Assembly: GCA_902612125.1 (NCBI GenBank)
Contig: CACMBV010000007.1
Location: 1 to 64,000 of the forward strand
Length of the DNA stretch: 64,000 nt
Reading direction: 5' to 3'
Source: an uncultured Verrucomicrobiota bacterium
GTDB taxonomy: Bacteria; Verrucomicrobiota; Verrucomicrobiia; Opitutales; Seribacteraceae
Part shown: positions 26,767 to 35,418 of the stretch, one piece after another
How the letters are laid out: each line of letters begins with the position of its first letter
Numbering within the stretch: the first letter of the stretch is position 1
Notes under the pieces: generated by a model
What the model saw: the letters and a program-made list of their open reading frames with translations, nothing else
What the model was told of the DNA's origin: nothing
Databases searched by the model: none
Made by a program: the position numbers and the translations under genes

Positions 26767-27644
26767 TGAACCTCACAGATTCAATTCGAAGGGAATATCC
26801 TTTTGATGGAAATTACTACGGCCTCAAAAATGGATTCAAGGTTCATTATCTTGATGAAGGAAACCCCGAAAATCCGCCTACCATTTTCTTGCACGGTAAT
26901 CCAACCTGGTCCTTCTTTTACCGTAACCTCATTTTATCTCTAAGAGATCAATTCAGGTGCATTGCTCCAGATCATCTGGGGTGTGGTTTCTCGGATAAGC
27001 CTTCGTCGAAGAACTTTATTTACGATCTAAAGAATCACAGTCTCAATCTGCTCGAATTGATTGAGCATCTAGGTCTCAGGAAGTTCAACCTTGTGGTTCA
27101 CGACTGGGGTGGTGCCATCGGTCTATCCGCATTTCGCAAGGATTTTTCTAGAATTAATAAATTGATTCTTTTGAATACGGCTGCCTTTCTTTGTGATGAT
27201 GTTCCTCGGCGCATCCAATTATGCCGAATACCATTGATTGGAGAAATTTTCGTGAGGCAATTTAACGGATTCGCTTTGCCCGCAACCTGGATGGCGACTG
27301 AAAAAGGCTTGTCTACGGGAGCAAAGAAAGGATTTCTTTACCCCTACCAAGACTGGAAAAGCAGGGTGGCCATCTGGAGTTTCGTCCGTGACATTCCTCT
27401 CGAAGCCCATCATCCGACCCAAAAATTCCTCCAGGAAACTGAACTGGCACTTTCCCAACTTTCTTCCGTTCCGGTACTCGCCTGCTGGGGAATGAAGGAT
27501 TTTTGCTTTCATCCCGGTTTCTTGGCTGAATGGAAGGAACGAATCCCCCATATGCAAACACTCACCAGTGACGATGCTGGTCATTACTTATTGGAGGATG
27601 CTTTTGATTTTTTCATCAGTAAAATCCAAGCTTTCCTTAGTTAA
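26766..27644 (+). CDS. oleB: OleB-like alpha/beta hydrolase (beta-lactone decarboxylase / haloalkane dehalogenase family)
   Basis: The protein has the haloalkane-dehalogenase fold: HGNPTWSFFYRNL gives the oxyanion/halide region, VVHDWGGAIGLSAF the Asp nucleophile with neighbouring Trp, APDHLGCGFSDKP follows the first, and DAGHYLLEDA supplies the catalytic His. OleB of the olefin pathway belongs to this family and removes CO2 from beta-lactones. The start ATG 26766 shares a base with the oleA-like stop, giving TGATG coupling, and I prefer it to TTG 26763. The adjacent OleA-like gene supports OleB over a true dehalogenase. OleC and OleD are not found in the window. Confidence 0.75.
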   Translation: MNLTDSIRREYPFDGNYYGLKNGFKVHYLDEGNPENPPTIFLHGNPTWSFFYRNLILSLRDQFRCIAPDHLGCGFSDKPSSKNFIYDLKNHSLNLLELIEHLGLRKFNLVVHDWGGAIGLSAFRKDFSRINKLILLNTAAFLCDDVPRRIQLCRIPLIGEIFVRQFNGFALPATWMATEKGLSTGAKKGFLYPYQDWKSRVAIWSFVRDIPLEAHHPTQKFLQETELALSQLSSVPVLACWGMKDFCFHPGFLAEWKERIPHMQTLTSDDAGHYLLEDAFDFFISKIQAFLS

Positions 27645-27696
27645 TTATCCGCTCTGCACACTTGCAATTTTGTCATTACAATGATGTGTTAGAATT

Positions 27697-27921
27697 GTGG
27701 AACCAAAAAAAGGCAGGCTTCGCAGCCGTGAGGAAAGGGGAGGTAATATCGTTCCCATCGATGCTTATGACAACACCTCTCGTGCCTACAGAAAAGAAAC
27801 TCCAAGAAGAGCCGAAACTGGGTTTGGCTTTTATCTCACTTTGGCCGTTTGGGTGTTTATGGTTATTTTAATTTTTTTTATATATGAAATGGCAGTGGAG
27901 ACATGGGAAAGATTGAAGTAG
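27697..27921 (+). CDS. Small single-span membrane protein, unknown function
   Basis: I do not recognise this 74-residue protein. It begins at GTG 27697 with a basic stretch (EPKKGRLRSREERG), continues with a polar segment, and has one hydrophobic span near the C-terminus (GFYLTLAVWVFMVILIFFIYEM). Its end overlaps the start of the Xer recombinase gene by 19 bases, so it may be translated just ahead of it. The basic N-terminus and single span would place the long tail in the cytoplasm. Confidence 0.5.
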   Translation: MEPKKGRLRSREERGGNIVPIDAYDNTSRAYRKETPRRAETGFGFYLTLAVWVFMVILIFFIYEMAVETWERLK

Positions 27922-28859
27922 CAGATTCCTTCGTTAAGACTAGTGACGAGAGTGCTAATCTTCCGGAAATTGCAGTTCAATACTTAGAATTTATTTCTAA
28001 AGAAAGAAGACTTTCTGTCTACACATCCCGAAATTACCGCCATTCGATTATTTTGTTTTTCAAATGGTTGTCCGGAATCAATCAAAACATTACATTCCAA
28101 AATATCGGCCGAATGGAAGCCCGATCCTATTTGGTGGAAGCTCAGAGATCACTGGCCAGAACTACACTTCGTAATCATTTCTCTGCCCTGAAGGGTCTTT
28201 TTCGTTTCGCCCAACAGAGAAAGATTTGCGGTTCCAATCCATTTGCCAATCTCACACTCCCAAAGCTTGAAAAAAGCCTCCCCAACTTTCTTTCTGAAAA
28301 ACAGACGAAATCCTTGCTACAGTCCTCAAATTTTGATGCCGCCTCGCATTCGAAAACTGAATTTATTCAGTTTAGAGACCTGTTAATCTTGAAAATTTTG
28401 TATGCAGGTGGACTCCGGGTGAGTGAACTGGTTTCACTCGACTATTCTGATATCGATTTCACCAAAGCCACTTTGCGCGTGAGCGGCAAGGGTGGAAAAG
28501 AGCGGATTGCCCCGATTGGTAGCTCAGTCATGCAGGATATTATTTTCTTTCGAGATAATCTATGCACGATATCTTCATGCAATTCACCGATTCTAATCAA
28601 TCGTGCGGGTAAACGTCTCAGCGTAAGATCCGTGCAGTTAATTCTCAAAAAAAAGCTGAGGCAGGCCGGCTTACCCGATGACATTTCCCCGCATAAAGTA
28701 AGGCATTCCTATGCAACTCACTTACTGGATAGAGGGGCTGACCTACGGGCCGTTCAGGACTTGCTCGGTCACGCCAGCCTCTCCACCACTCAAATTTACA
28801 CGCATCTTTCAGTCGCCAAGCTTAAAGAGACTCATAAAACCGCTCACCCAAGATCCTGA
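27903..28859 (+). CDS. xerC: Tyrosine recombinase XerC/XerD
   Basis: The 318-residue protein has an N-terminal SAM-like core-binding domain (YLEFISKERRLSVYTSRNYRHSI) and a C-terminal catalytic domain with the full Arg-Lys-His-x-x-Arg-His-Tyr set: AGGLRVSELVSL, SGKGGKERIAPIG, HKVRHSYATHLLDRG, LGHASLSTTQIYTHL. Length and layout match chromosome-dimer resolvases acting at dif rather than phage integrases. No attachment repeats, excisionase or phage genes are near it. Whether it is XerC or XerD cannot be decided by eye. Confidence 0.9.
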   Translation: MGKIEVADSFVKTSDESANLPEIAVQYLEFISKERRLSVYTSRNYRHSIILFFKWLSGINQNITFQNIGRMEARSYLVEAQRSLARTTLRNHFSALKGLFRFAQQRKICGSNPFANLTLPKLEKSLPNFLSEKQTKSLLQSSNFDAASHSKTEFIQFRDLLILKILYAGGLRVSELVSLDYSDIDFTKATLRVSGKGGKERIAPIGSSVMQDIIFFRDNLCTISSCNSPILINRAGKRLSVRSVQLILKKKLRQAGLPDDISPHKVRHSYATHLLDRGADLRAVQDLLGHASLSTTQIYTHLSVAKLKETHKTAHPRS

Positions 28860-28955
28860 AGAATTTTCAGGAAGTAAGGTTATTGGCGATTTTCTGAATG
28901 ATCATCTTTTTGCTTGCGGATTGAGTTTCTGTTTTTTGTATTTTAACTTTACTGA

Positions 28956-29561
28956 ATGAATATCATCTTTTTGCCCTTTTTTTCCTTCTTCTCTTTTTGT
29001 CTAAGCTATGGGGATTCGACCCACTTTGATTTTAAAGACCCTAAAAATATTAATAATATAATCTTTCAGATGGATGCACCCCTTGAGTCCATTAATGGTT
29101 CCGGGGATGGGGTTAGCGGACAAGTGAAGTTTGATCCGCAAAAACCGGAACTCACCACAGGGAAGATTTCCTTATCTGCCAAAAGCCTGCATGTAGGCAA
29201 CCCTGTACTTAAAGAACATATGCATGGCAAAGATTGGCTTAATGTGGAGAAATTTCCCTCCATACACTTTTCCCTAAATCAGTTACATAACATTAAAAAA
29301 GACGGCATGGATGTTCTCGCAGATGCTCAGGGAAAAATGACCATTCGAAACATCACCTTGGACATGAAAGTGCCTGTCAGGTTAACCTATCTCAAGGGGA
29401 TGCTTGAGAAACGTAATCGTGTAAAGGGAGATCTCCTTGTTATTCGTTCAAAGTTTTCGGTCAAGAGGGACGACTTTGATATTCAAGCCGGTCAAAATTT
29501 AGAGAAGGTAGCCAACGAAATTGAAATCTCTTTAAATGTTGCAGGAGCTGCTCCTTTTTAG
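28956..29561 (+). CDS. YceI family periplasmic protein
   Basis: A signal peptide (MNIIFLPFFSFFSFCLSYG) is followed by a YceI-type lipocalin-like barrel: SGDGVSGQVKFDP, GKISLSAKSLHVGNPVLKEHM, WLNVEKFPSIHFSLNQL, and a closing VANEIEISLNV strand. YceI proteins bind isoprenoid or amide lipids in the periplasm and are often stress-induced. It is the last gene before a strong terminator. The nearby lipid cassette could be related, but this is speculative. Confidence 0.87.
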   Translation: MNIIFLPFFSFFSFCLSYGDSTHFDFKDPKNINNIIFQMDAPLESINGSGDGVSGQVKFDPQKPELTTGKISLSAKSLHVGNPVLKEHMHGKDWLNVEKFPSIHFSLNQLHNIKKDGMDVLADAQGKMTIRNITLDMKVPVRLTYLKGMLEKRNRVKGDLLVIRSKFSVKRDDFDIQAGQNLEKVANEIEISLNVAGAAPF

Positions 29562-29581
29562 TAACTTAATATTTTACCCCA

Positions 29582-29641
29582 TGGGAGAACCCCCATTCTC
29601 CCACCCCATTAAGCGGGAACGCTCATGCGTTCTCGCTTTTT
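29582..29641 (+). terminator. Tandem hairpins ending in a rho-independent terminator
   Basis: A perfect 8-base stem (TGGGAGAA, loop CCCCCA, TTCTCCCA, 29582-29603) is followed by a second stem (GCGGGAACGC, loop TCAT, GCGTTCTCGC, 29613-29636, one G-U pair) and a five-T run at 29637-29641. The second is a textbook intrinsic terminator for the yceI gene and separates it from the cys operon. Confidence 0.88.
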
Positions 29642-29674
29642 GGTTTGGTACCCTTCTTTGACCTTTTCTTATTT

Positions 29675-30271
29675 ATGTGCCCACAAAATATTCATCCAAT
29701 TGAAGATCGCATTCTTAAAAGAAGCGAGAGGGAATCCTCGAACAATCATCGAGGTGGTGTCTTTTGGTTGTGCGGGTTGTCTGGTTCCGGAAAAAGCACC
29801 CTAGCCTTAGAATTGGAAAAGCTTCTTTTTGAAAAAAATATACAAAATATAGTCATCGATGGAGATGATGTCAGAAATGGGCTGTGCAAGGATTTGGGCT
29901 TTAGCATGGGTCATCGTAAGGAAAATGTCCGCCGGGTAAGTGAAATGGCAAAACTAATGTCCAGAAACGGTTTTGTGGTGATTGTTTCCCTTATCTCTCC
30001 AACGAAATCGATCAGGGAAGATGCTAAAGAAATTATTGGGGAAGATGATTTTTTTGAAATTTTTGTGAAGTGTTCTTTTGAAAAGTGCAAACAAAGAGAT
30101 GTTAAAGGTCTTTACGCGAAATTAGACAATGGCGAAATTGAGTCGTTTACTGGCAAGGATTCAACCTTTGAGCCTCCCCTTACTCCTTGGCTTTTGCTGG
30201 ACACGGAAAACACATCTCTCGCCAGTTCTATGATAAAACTTTCAACCGCGGTTATGGATGAAGTCACCTAA
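29675..30271 (+). CDS. cysC: Adenylylsulfate (APS) kinase
   Basis: CysC phosphorylates APS to PAPS, the sulfuryl donor for sulfation and the substrate for PAPS reductase. The Walker A motif is WLCGLSGSGKSTLALELE, followed by VIDGDDVRNGLCKDLGFS, HRKENVRRVSEMAKLM, and the sulfate-site FVKCSFEKCKQRDVKGLYAK. The start is ATG 29675 (MCPQNIHP), in place of TTG 29645, which would lie just behind the terminator. It is 11 bases upstream of cysD. Confidence 0.93.
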   Translation: MCPQNIHPIEDRILKRSERESSNNHRGGVFWLCGLSGSGKSTLALELEKLLFEKNIQNIVIDGDDVRNGLCKDLGFSMGHRKENVRRVSEMAKLMSRNGFVVIVSLISPTKSIREDAKEIIGEDDFFEIFVKCSFEKCKQRDVKGLYAKLDNGEIESFTGKDSTFEPPLTPWLLLDTENTSLASSMIKLSTAVMDEVT

Positions 30272-30282
30272 GCTTTCAAATT

Positions 30283-31188
30283 ATGCGCAATTACAATTTA
30301 AATCACTTACAGCAACTTGAAGCAGAAGCTATTTTTGTGCTTCGTGAGACCGCCGCTCAGTTTGAACGACCAGGACTGCTTTTTTCTGGAGGTAAAGATT
30401 CCATTATCATGGCTTATCTAGCTTCCAAAGCCTTCGCACCAGCCAAAATCCCATTTCCCTTTGTACATGTGGATACGGGGCACAATTTTCCGGAAACCAT
30501 TGAATTCAGAGACAAATTCGTGAAAGAGTACGGTGTTGATTTAGTAGTAGGCTTGGTGCAGGATTCGATTGACCGGGGCACGGCAGCTGAGGAAACCGGC
30601 CTCAATGCAAGCAGGAACGCCCTTCAGTCAGTAACTTTACTCGAAACCATCGATCGCGAAAATTTTGACGCCTGCCTCGGTGGAGGTCGCAGAGATGAGG
30701 AGAAAGCCCGGGCCAAAGAGCGGTTTTTCTCTCATCGTGACTCGTTCGGACAATGGAATCCAAAGAACCAAAGACCTGAAATATGGAATCTTTTCAACGG
30801 GGGAAAGGGGCAGGGGGAAAACTTTCGGATTTTTCCCCTCAGTAATTGGACGGAAATGGATGTGTGGCAATATGCCAAAACCGAGGGAATCGAACTGCCA
30901 AGTCTGTACTTTGCCCATGAGAGAAATGTCATCGAAAGGAACGGTATGCTCCTTGCCATCACCGATTTTGTTTCCCCTCACGAGAAGGAGGAAGTGAGGA
31001 AAGAGAAGGTTCGTTTTCGTACAATTGGTGATGCCACTTGTACCGGAGCGGTCATATCGGATGCAGCCAATTTGGAGGAAGTCGTTGCTGAAGTATCTGC
31101 ATCCAGAGTGACTGAACGGGGCTCAAGGGCGGATGACAAGAGATCGGAAGCGGCCATGGAAGATCGTAAAAAACAAGGTTATTTCTAA
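30283..31188 (+). CDS. cysD: Sulfate adenylyltransferase subunit 2
   Basis: CysD is the adenylyl-transferring half of ATP sulfurylase. It has the PP-loop motif GLLFSGGKDSIIMAYLA, then FVHVDTGHNFPETIEFRD, and the family segments CLGGGRRDEEKARAKER, FPLSNWTEMDVWQY and FRTIGDATCTGAV. Length of 301 residues is normal. The N-terminus YNLNHLQQLEAEAI is the usual one. It precedes cysN by 11 bases. Confidence 0.95.
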   Translation: MRNYNLNHLQQLEAEAIFVLRETAAQFERPGLLFSGGKDSIIMAYLASKAFAPAKIPFPFVHVDTGHNFPETIEFRDKFVKEYGVDLVVGLVQDSIDRGTAAEETGLNASRNALQSVTLLETIDRENFDACLGGGRRDEEKARAKERFFSHRDSFGQWNPKNQRPEIWNLFNGGKGQGENFRIFPLSNWTEMDVWQYAKTEGIELPSLYFAHERNVIERNGMLLAITDFVSPHEKEEVRKEKVRFRTIGDATCTGAVISDAANLEEVVAEVSASRVTERGSRADDKRSEAAMEDRKKQGYF

Positions 31189-31199
31189 ATTTTATAGGT

Positions 31200-32468
31200 A
31201 TGGATAAAGATTATATAGAAATGGACATGCTACGTTTTACCACCGCAGGAAGCGTCGACGATGGTAAAAGCACCCTGATAGGAAGGTTATTCCATGACAC
31301 AAAATCCATTTTCGAAGATCAATTGGAAGCAATCGAGCAAAGCAGTAAAAAGCGTGGAGATGAAAATATTAACTTGGCTTTATTAACTGACGGTCTTCGG
31401 GCAGAAAGGGAACAGGGAATAACCATTGATGTGGCATACCGATATTTTGCCACTCCCAAGCGCAAATTTATCATCGCAGACACTCCTGGTCATATCCAAT
31501 ACACCCGCAATATGGTGACCGGTGCTTCCACGGCAAACCTTGCACTCATTCTTGTCGATGCTCGAAATGGAGTGGTCGAGCAAACCAGAAGGCATAGTTT
31601 CATTGCTGATCTACTAGGCATTAAGCATATCGCCGTCTGTATCAACAAAATGGATTTAGTGGGATATGAAGAAGAAGTCTATGAAAAGGTGCTTCGCCAA
31701 TTTAGTGATTTTGCCAGTCGTCTTGAAAATATTTCGGAAGTCACTTTCATTCCCCTCAGTGCACTCAAAGGGGATAATATTGTGGAGAGATCTGAAAATA
31801 TGCCTTGGTACAAAGGTGCCCCTTTACTATACCATTTGGAAAATGTTTACATTGGCTCGGATGCGAATCATGTGGATTCTCGCTTTCCCGTTCAATGGGT
31901 GATCCGACCGCATTCTGACAAACATCATGATTTTCGAGGATTTGCCGGTAGAGTCGCTGGTGGCGTATTTAAAAGGGGCGATGAAATAACTGCACTTCCC
32001 TCCGGCTTCACTTCGAGAATTTCAAAAATCATGCTTGGGGAAGAAGAGATGGAGGAAGCTTTTTTCCCTCAATCGGTAACCATACAATTAGAAGACAAAA
32101 TTGATATCAGCCGAGGCGATATGTTGGTAAAACCAAACAATCAGCCAAAATCTTCACAGGATCTGGATGCAAGAATCTGTTGGTTTTCCAACTCCAAAAA
32201 GCTAACCCATGGTGGAAAATATCTGATTAAGCATACCACAAAAACCGCCCAGGCTATGATTTCAGAGATTACCTACAAGGTGGATGTAAATAGCCTGCGG
32301 AAAAATGAACAGGATAAAGAGTTTAACATGAATGATATTGGTAGAATCAAATTCAGAACTTCCGAGCCAATCTTTTACGATACCTATCGGAGGAACCGAA
32401 ATACGGGTAGTTTCATCTTGATCGATCCTTTCACTCATCAAACATTAGCTGCTGGTATGCTTAGGTGA
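31200..32468 (+). CDS. cysN: Sulfate adenylyltransferase subunit 1 (GTPase)
   Basis: CysN couples GTP hydrolysis to APS formation by CysD. The elongation-factor-like GTPase motifs are TAGSVDDGKSTLIGRLFHD, ADTPGHIQYTRNMVTGAS and CINKMDLVGYEEE. The switch region REQGITIDVAYRYF is typical of CysN. The protein is 422 residues and stops without a fused CysC domain; CysC is encoded separately at the start of the operon. Its stop codon overlaps the next start (TGATG). Confidence 0.95.
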   Translation: MDKDYIEMDMLRFTTAGSVDDGKSTLIGRLFHDTKSIFEDQLEAIEQSSKKRGDENINLALLTDGLRAEREQGITIDVAYRYFATPKRKFIIADTPGHIQYTRNMVTGASTANLALILVDARNGVVEQTRRHSFIADLLGIKHIAVCINKMDLVGYEEEVYEKVLRQFSDFASRLENISEVTFIPLSALKGDNIVERSENMPWYKGAPLLYHLENVYIGSDANHVDSRFPVQWVIRPHSDKHHDFRGFAGRVAGGVFKRGDEITALPSGFTSRISKIMLGEEEMEEAFFPQSVTIQLEDKIDISRGDMLVKPNNQPKSSQDLDARICWFSNSKKLTHGGKYLIKHTTKTAQAMISEITYKVDVNSLRKNEQDKEFNMNDIGRIKFRTSEPIFYDTYRRNRNTGSFILIDPFTHQTLAAGMLR

Positions 32469-33589
32469 TGGAGTTAGAAGAAAGCCTGAAAAAAAGACTC
32501 CTTGAGCTAGGAAGAAGACTGCTTGATCAAGATGCTGCCAGAACTCTGATTGAACCTCTAGGGAACTCTTCGGGCTTTTGGTTTGGGGGAGGAAATATTT
32601 GTCTGCAAGAAGAGGGAAATATTCTCGTGAGTGGAAGGTTCCGAAATGAAGGTGATGCCCGGACCGGAACTGGAGCAGGGGCAAGAGGACTTGAATGTGC
32701 TGTTTTCAGTGCCAGTTCGCCCTCCGATGATTTTCAAAAAGTATTGTCTTTTTCAAAGGAAGAACTCTCCCATACGGAGGAAGTGGTCTCGATCGAAGGG
32801 GTATCATTGATAGCTGGTAGCACCTCGAAAAGTGCATTTGAGTTTATTATTTCCACGGAAAAAAAGACAGCATATCCGAAAAACCTGATCCACTTTCAAA
32901 AACCCGGAACCGGGGTCTGGTCTATTGACCTTTTAGAATCAGAAAACGGCTTGGGTTCTTTTAAGTTGAAGGAAATGACAACCATTGCCCGGTCGAAAAA
33001 AGGTTCGACGCTTCACTACAAGGACCCGGTGGCATTTCATCAGGGCGATGGACAAACACAGGTGATTTTTTGTCATCATCCTTTTTCGTGGTCCAGTTCA
33101 AACAGCGGATTACTTACCAGACATTCAGGCAAGAATTCATTTAATCTTGTCTCTGAAAACATTTTGGAGCGGGGAAATAGCTGGGATGTTGCCTGTTTAC
33201 GAGTCACCGAAAAACTTCCGTTACCCAAAATCGGAAAGTTTGCAGATTTGCCTGATCTTTCTCTCTTTTTTTACGATGGTGCGGAGTGCTTACGCCCGCT
33301 TGATCAAAACCCGAAAGCTGCTCAAAGACCACGTGGTTATTCATGTGAAGAACTCGGTGGGCTGGCATGGGGTTGGGACGCTGAATTCCCCAAGCTGAAT
33401 AAGCTTTCCATTGATTTTCCGATGTTTATCTCGCCTCATGGAAGCGGCTGCAGTCGCTATGCCTCCGCTGTTACTCTTAAGGACGGTTCAATTTTTGCTA
33501 CCTGGCAACAATCGCAAAAAAATGAATCCCAACCATTGGTTGGGCATCATTTATCCTATGCGGAAGTAGTCAGAATTCTGAGGAACTAG
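32468..33589 (+). CDS. Unknown protein with sialidase/GH-like propeller features, coupled to cysN
   Basis: I do not recognise this 373-residue protein with confidence. After an N-terminal helix, it has SSGFWFGGGNICLQEEGNIL and VSGRFRNEGDARTGTGAGARG then LECAVFSASS. These repeated strand-loop units resemble the start of five-bladed glycosidase or sialidase-like propellers seen in planctomycetes and Verrucomicrobia. The C-terminus has FMFISPHGSG-like sequence (FPMFISPHGSGCSRYAS) and DGSIFATWQQSQKNES. No signal peptide is seen, so it may be cytoplasmic. The start ATG 32468 shares a base with the cysN stop, which means it is probably made together with ATP sulfurylase. A link to sulfated sugars is inferred from that context only. 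Confidence 0.45.
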   Translation: MELEESLKKRLLELGRRLLDQDAARTLIEPLGNSSGFWFGGGNICLQEEGNILVSGRFRNEGDARTGTGAGARGLECAVFSASSPSDDFQKVLSFSKEELSHTEEVVSIEGVSLIAGSTSKSAFEFIISTEKKTAYPKNLIHFQKPGTGVWSIDLLESENGLGSFKLKEMTTIARSKKGSTLHYKDPVAFHQGDGQTQVIFCHHPFSWSSSNSGLLTRHSGKNSFNLVSENILERGNSWDVACLRVTEKLPLPKIGKFADLPDLSLFFYDGAECLRPLDQNPKAAQRPRGYSCEELGGLAWGWDAEFPKLNKLSIDFPMFISPHGSGCSRYASAVTLKDGSIFATWQQSQKNESQPLVGHHLSYAEVVRILRN

Positions 33590-33647
33590 AATCGGCCCTT
33601 AAGATATTTCTCAACTCACATCTCCCACCATAAACCCAAGTAAGTTT

Positions 33648-35372
33648 TTGCATAAACTCCCAACTCTCATTTTTTCGATTCTTCTAGGATTCGCCCATAA
33701 CCTATTTGGGGAACAGCGGTACCAATGGACCACCGACCACATGCAGGTTGGCGTTCGTTGGCAACCATTCGGTCTCAAGAATTGTGAAATCTATGATGCC
33801 AATCGCCCACTCATTAAAAAACACAGTAGCTATGCACAATTTTGGGTAAACTGGAATGCTGCGGAACCCAATCCAGGCAATACGGACTACAAAAATAATA
33901 TGTCCGGTTACTTACATGGGATCGACCATGCGATTAATTTGTGCGCAGAGCGAGGAGTTCAGGTAGAACTTGTGATGTGGCATTGTCCGGCGTGGGCCTC
34001 TGAAAACGGGGAAGGGGGGGCATGGAAACCGAGGGCAGGGGAATACCCTAAATTCGTTACGCGGATCGCCCAATACTTTAAAAAGCGTGTTGGTGCTTAC
34101 CAACTTTATCATGAAGTCAACCTGCAGGGAATGATGAACGAAGCTGACATGAACTTCATCAAGGAAGAAATCTTCACAAACGGAGCCAAGGCCATTCGCA
34201 GGGTATATGAAGGAGAACCAAGCAAGCATGTAATCGTATCAACCTCGGGAACTTCACCATGTCAGCCATGCGGAGCTCGGGCAGGACTAAATGGAGTAGG
34301 TGCAGTTGCCGTGGATGATTACTATGATCAATTGGTAGCCGATAAAGAATTAATGTCACAAGTAGATGCTCTTAATCTCAATATCTCGGATCATTTGAAT
34401 GGATACGGAATGATGGACGGCCAGCTTATTCCTAATTGCTGGAAACAATATGATTTGGCTCGAGAGAAATTGGATTTAGCAAACTACCGATCCAAAAAAA
34501 TCTTATCTTCGGAATCCTGGATTTGCTGGGACGCTTCAGATAATAATCATGATGTGAATGCGGATGGAAAAAAAGATGAGAGGGATGCATTTGAAAAATC
34601 CATAACCATCTTTGGCAAAGTTTTGGAGCGCGGACTGAACACGGTGAACTTACCTTGGTGTGACAACTCCAGTCGTTGGTCCATGGGTTTAACCAAACGG
34701 GTTGATTACAGTGGCCAGATCAAGAAACTGAAACCCGAATGGGTTATTCCTGCAAATGAGGGTGGTCCAGATGTGGTGATCCGCAAACTAGGCATTCATG
34801 GACCGGAGGAGAAACTCAAACCCCACGAAGTTCCTGAAAGCGGGCTTCGCTTTACCAAAAAAAATTACATTAACCCGGGTGACCCAAATCATTTACACTA
34901 CTATATTTGGAGATGGTATGCCCAAATTGCAGGAGGTTCAGATGAAGTGGTCCGTCACGCCATGGCCGGTGAACGGGGAAATGACATCACCACCAACGGA
35001 AACGGACTGACCGGTAATGAACAGTATAAGATCTCATCTTATAATCGAAACAAGCAATCCTTCACTGTTCTGGTCTATGCGAGCGGTGCAGCAGGTACGG
35101 GATCGCTCGAGGTATCAATTCCATCAACCATCCAGAATGGTAAATATTACAACAATGAATTTTCTAAAATTGATTTCCGTGGAGAAGGTTTTCAAAATGG
35201 ATCAAAATATCATGTAAGCACCGTAACCAAAGATATCAATAATGCTACAGGTAGGGACGAGAATGTATCCATTGGAGGTAGTCGAAATCAAGTGGTAAGA
35301 AACGATGTATTGAAAGTTAGAATTGGAAAGATTCGCAAATTTACGACAATTAAATTTACCAGAGCAAAATAA
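33648..35372 (+). CDS. Secreted glycoside-hydrolase-like protein (clan A-type TIM barrel)
   Basis: A signal peptide-like N-terminus (HKLPTLIFSILLGFAHNLFG) precedes a TIM barrel: SYAQFWVNWNAAEPNPGNTDY, CAERGVQVELVMWHCPAWAS, YQLYHEVNLQG (Glu in the position of a clan A acid/base) and KILSSESWICWD (a second Glu as possible nucleophile), near residues 165 and 285. A C-terminal beta-sandwich (residues about 450-574) follows, as in GH39-like enzymes. The ORF opens at TTG 33648 because no ATG or GTG lies between it and the upstream in-frame stop. It is likely periplasmic or secreted. The substrate is unknown. A single Asp-rich DNNHDVNADGKKDERD loop could bind calcium. Confidence 0.65.
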   Translation: MHKLPTLIFSILLGFAHNLFGEQRYQWTTDHMQVGVRWQPFGLKNCEIYDANRPLIKKHSSYAQFWVNWNAAEPNPGNTDYKNNMSGYLHGIDHAINLCAERGVQVELVMWHCPAWASENGEGGAWKPRAGEYPKFVTRIAQYFKKRVGAYQLYHEVNLQGMMNEADMNFIKEEIFTNGAKAIRRVYEGEPSKHVIVSTSGTSPCQPCGARAGLNGVGAVAVDDYYDQLVADKELMSQVDALNLNISDHLNGYGMMDGQLIPNCWKQYDLAREKLDLANYRSKKILSSESWICWDASDNNHDVNADGKKDERDAFEKSITIFGKVLERGLNTVNLPWCDNSSRWSMGLTKRVDYSGQIKKLKPEWVIPANEGGPDVVIRKLGIHGPEEKLKPHEVPESGLRFTKKNYINPGDPNHLHYYIWRWYAQIAGGSDEVVRHAMAGERGNDITTNGNGLTGNEQYKISSYNRNKQSFTVLVYASGAAGTGSLEVSIPSTIQNGKYYNNEFSKIDFRGEGFQNGSKYHVSTVTKDINNATGRDENVSIGGSRNQVVRNDVLKVRIGKIRKFTTIKFTRAK

Positions 35373-35418
35373 TTATCCGTAATCAAAGCATTCTGCAAAA
35401 ACTCCCCACATGTCGTGG

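Noticed and set aside
27903-28859. Tyrosine recombinase as evidence for an integrated element
   Set aside because: Layout is that of XerC/XerD for dimer resolution; no att repeats, excisionase, integrase-type N-terminus or phage genes are nearby.
33912-34229. Minus-strand ORF of 105 residues within the glycosidase-like gene
   Set aside because: It has Pro/Arg/Cys-rich shadow composition and lies antisense to the barrel core.
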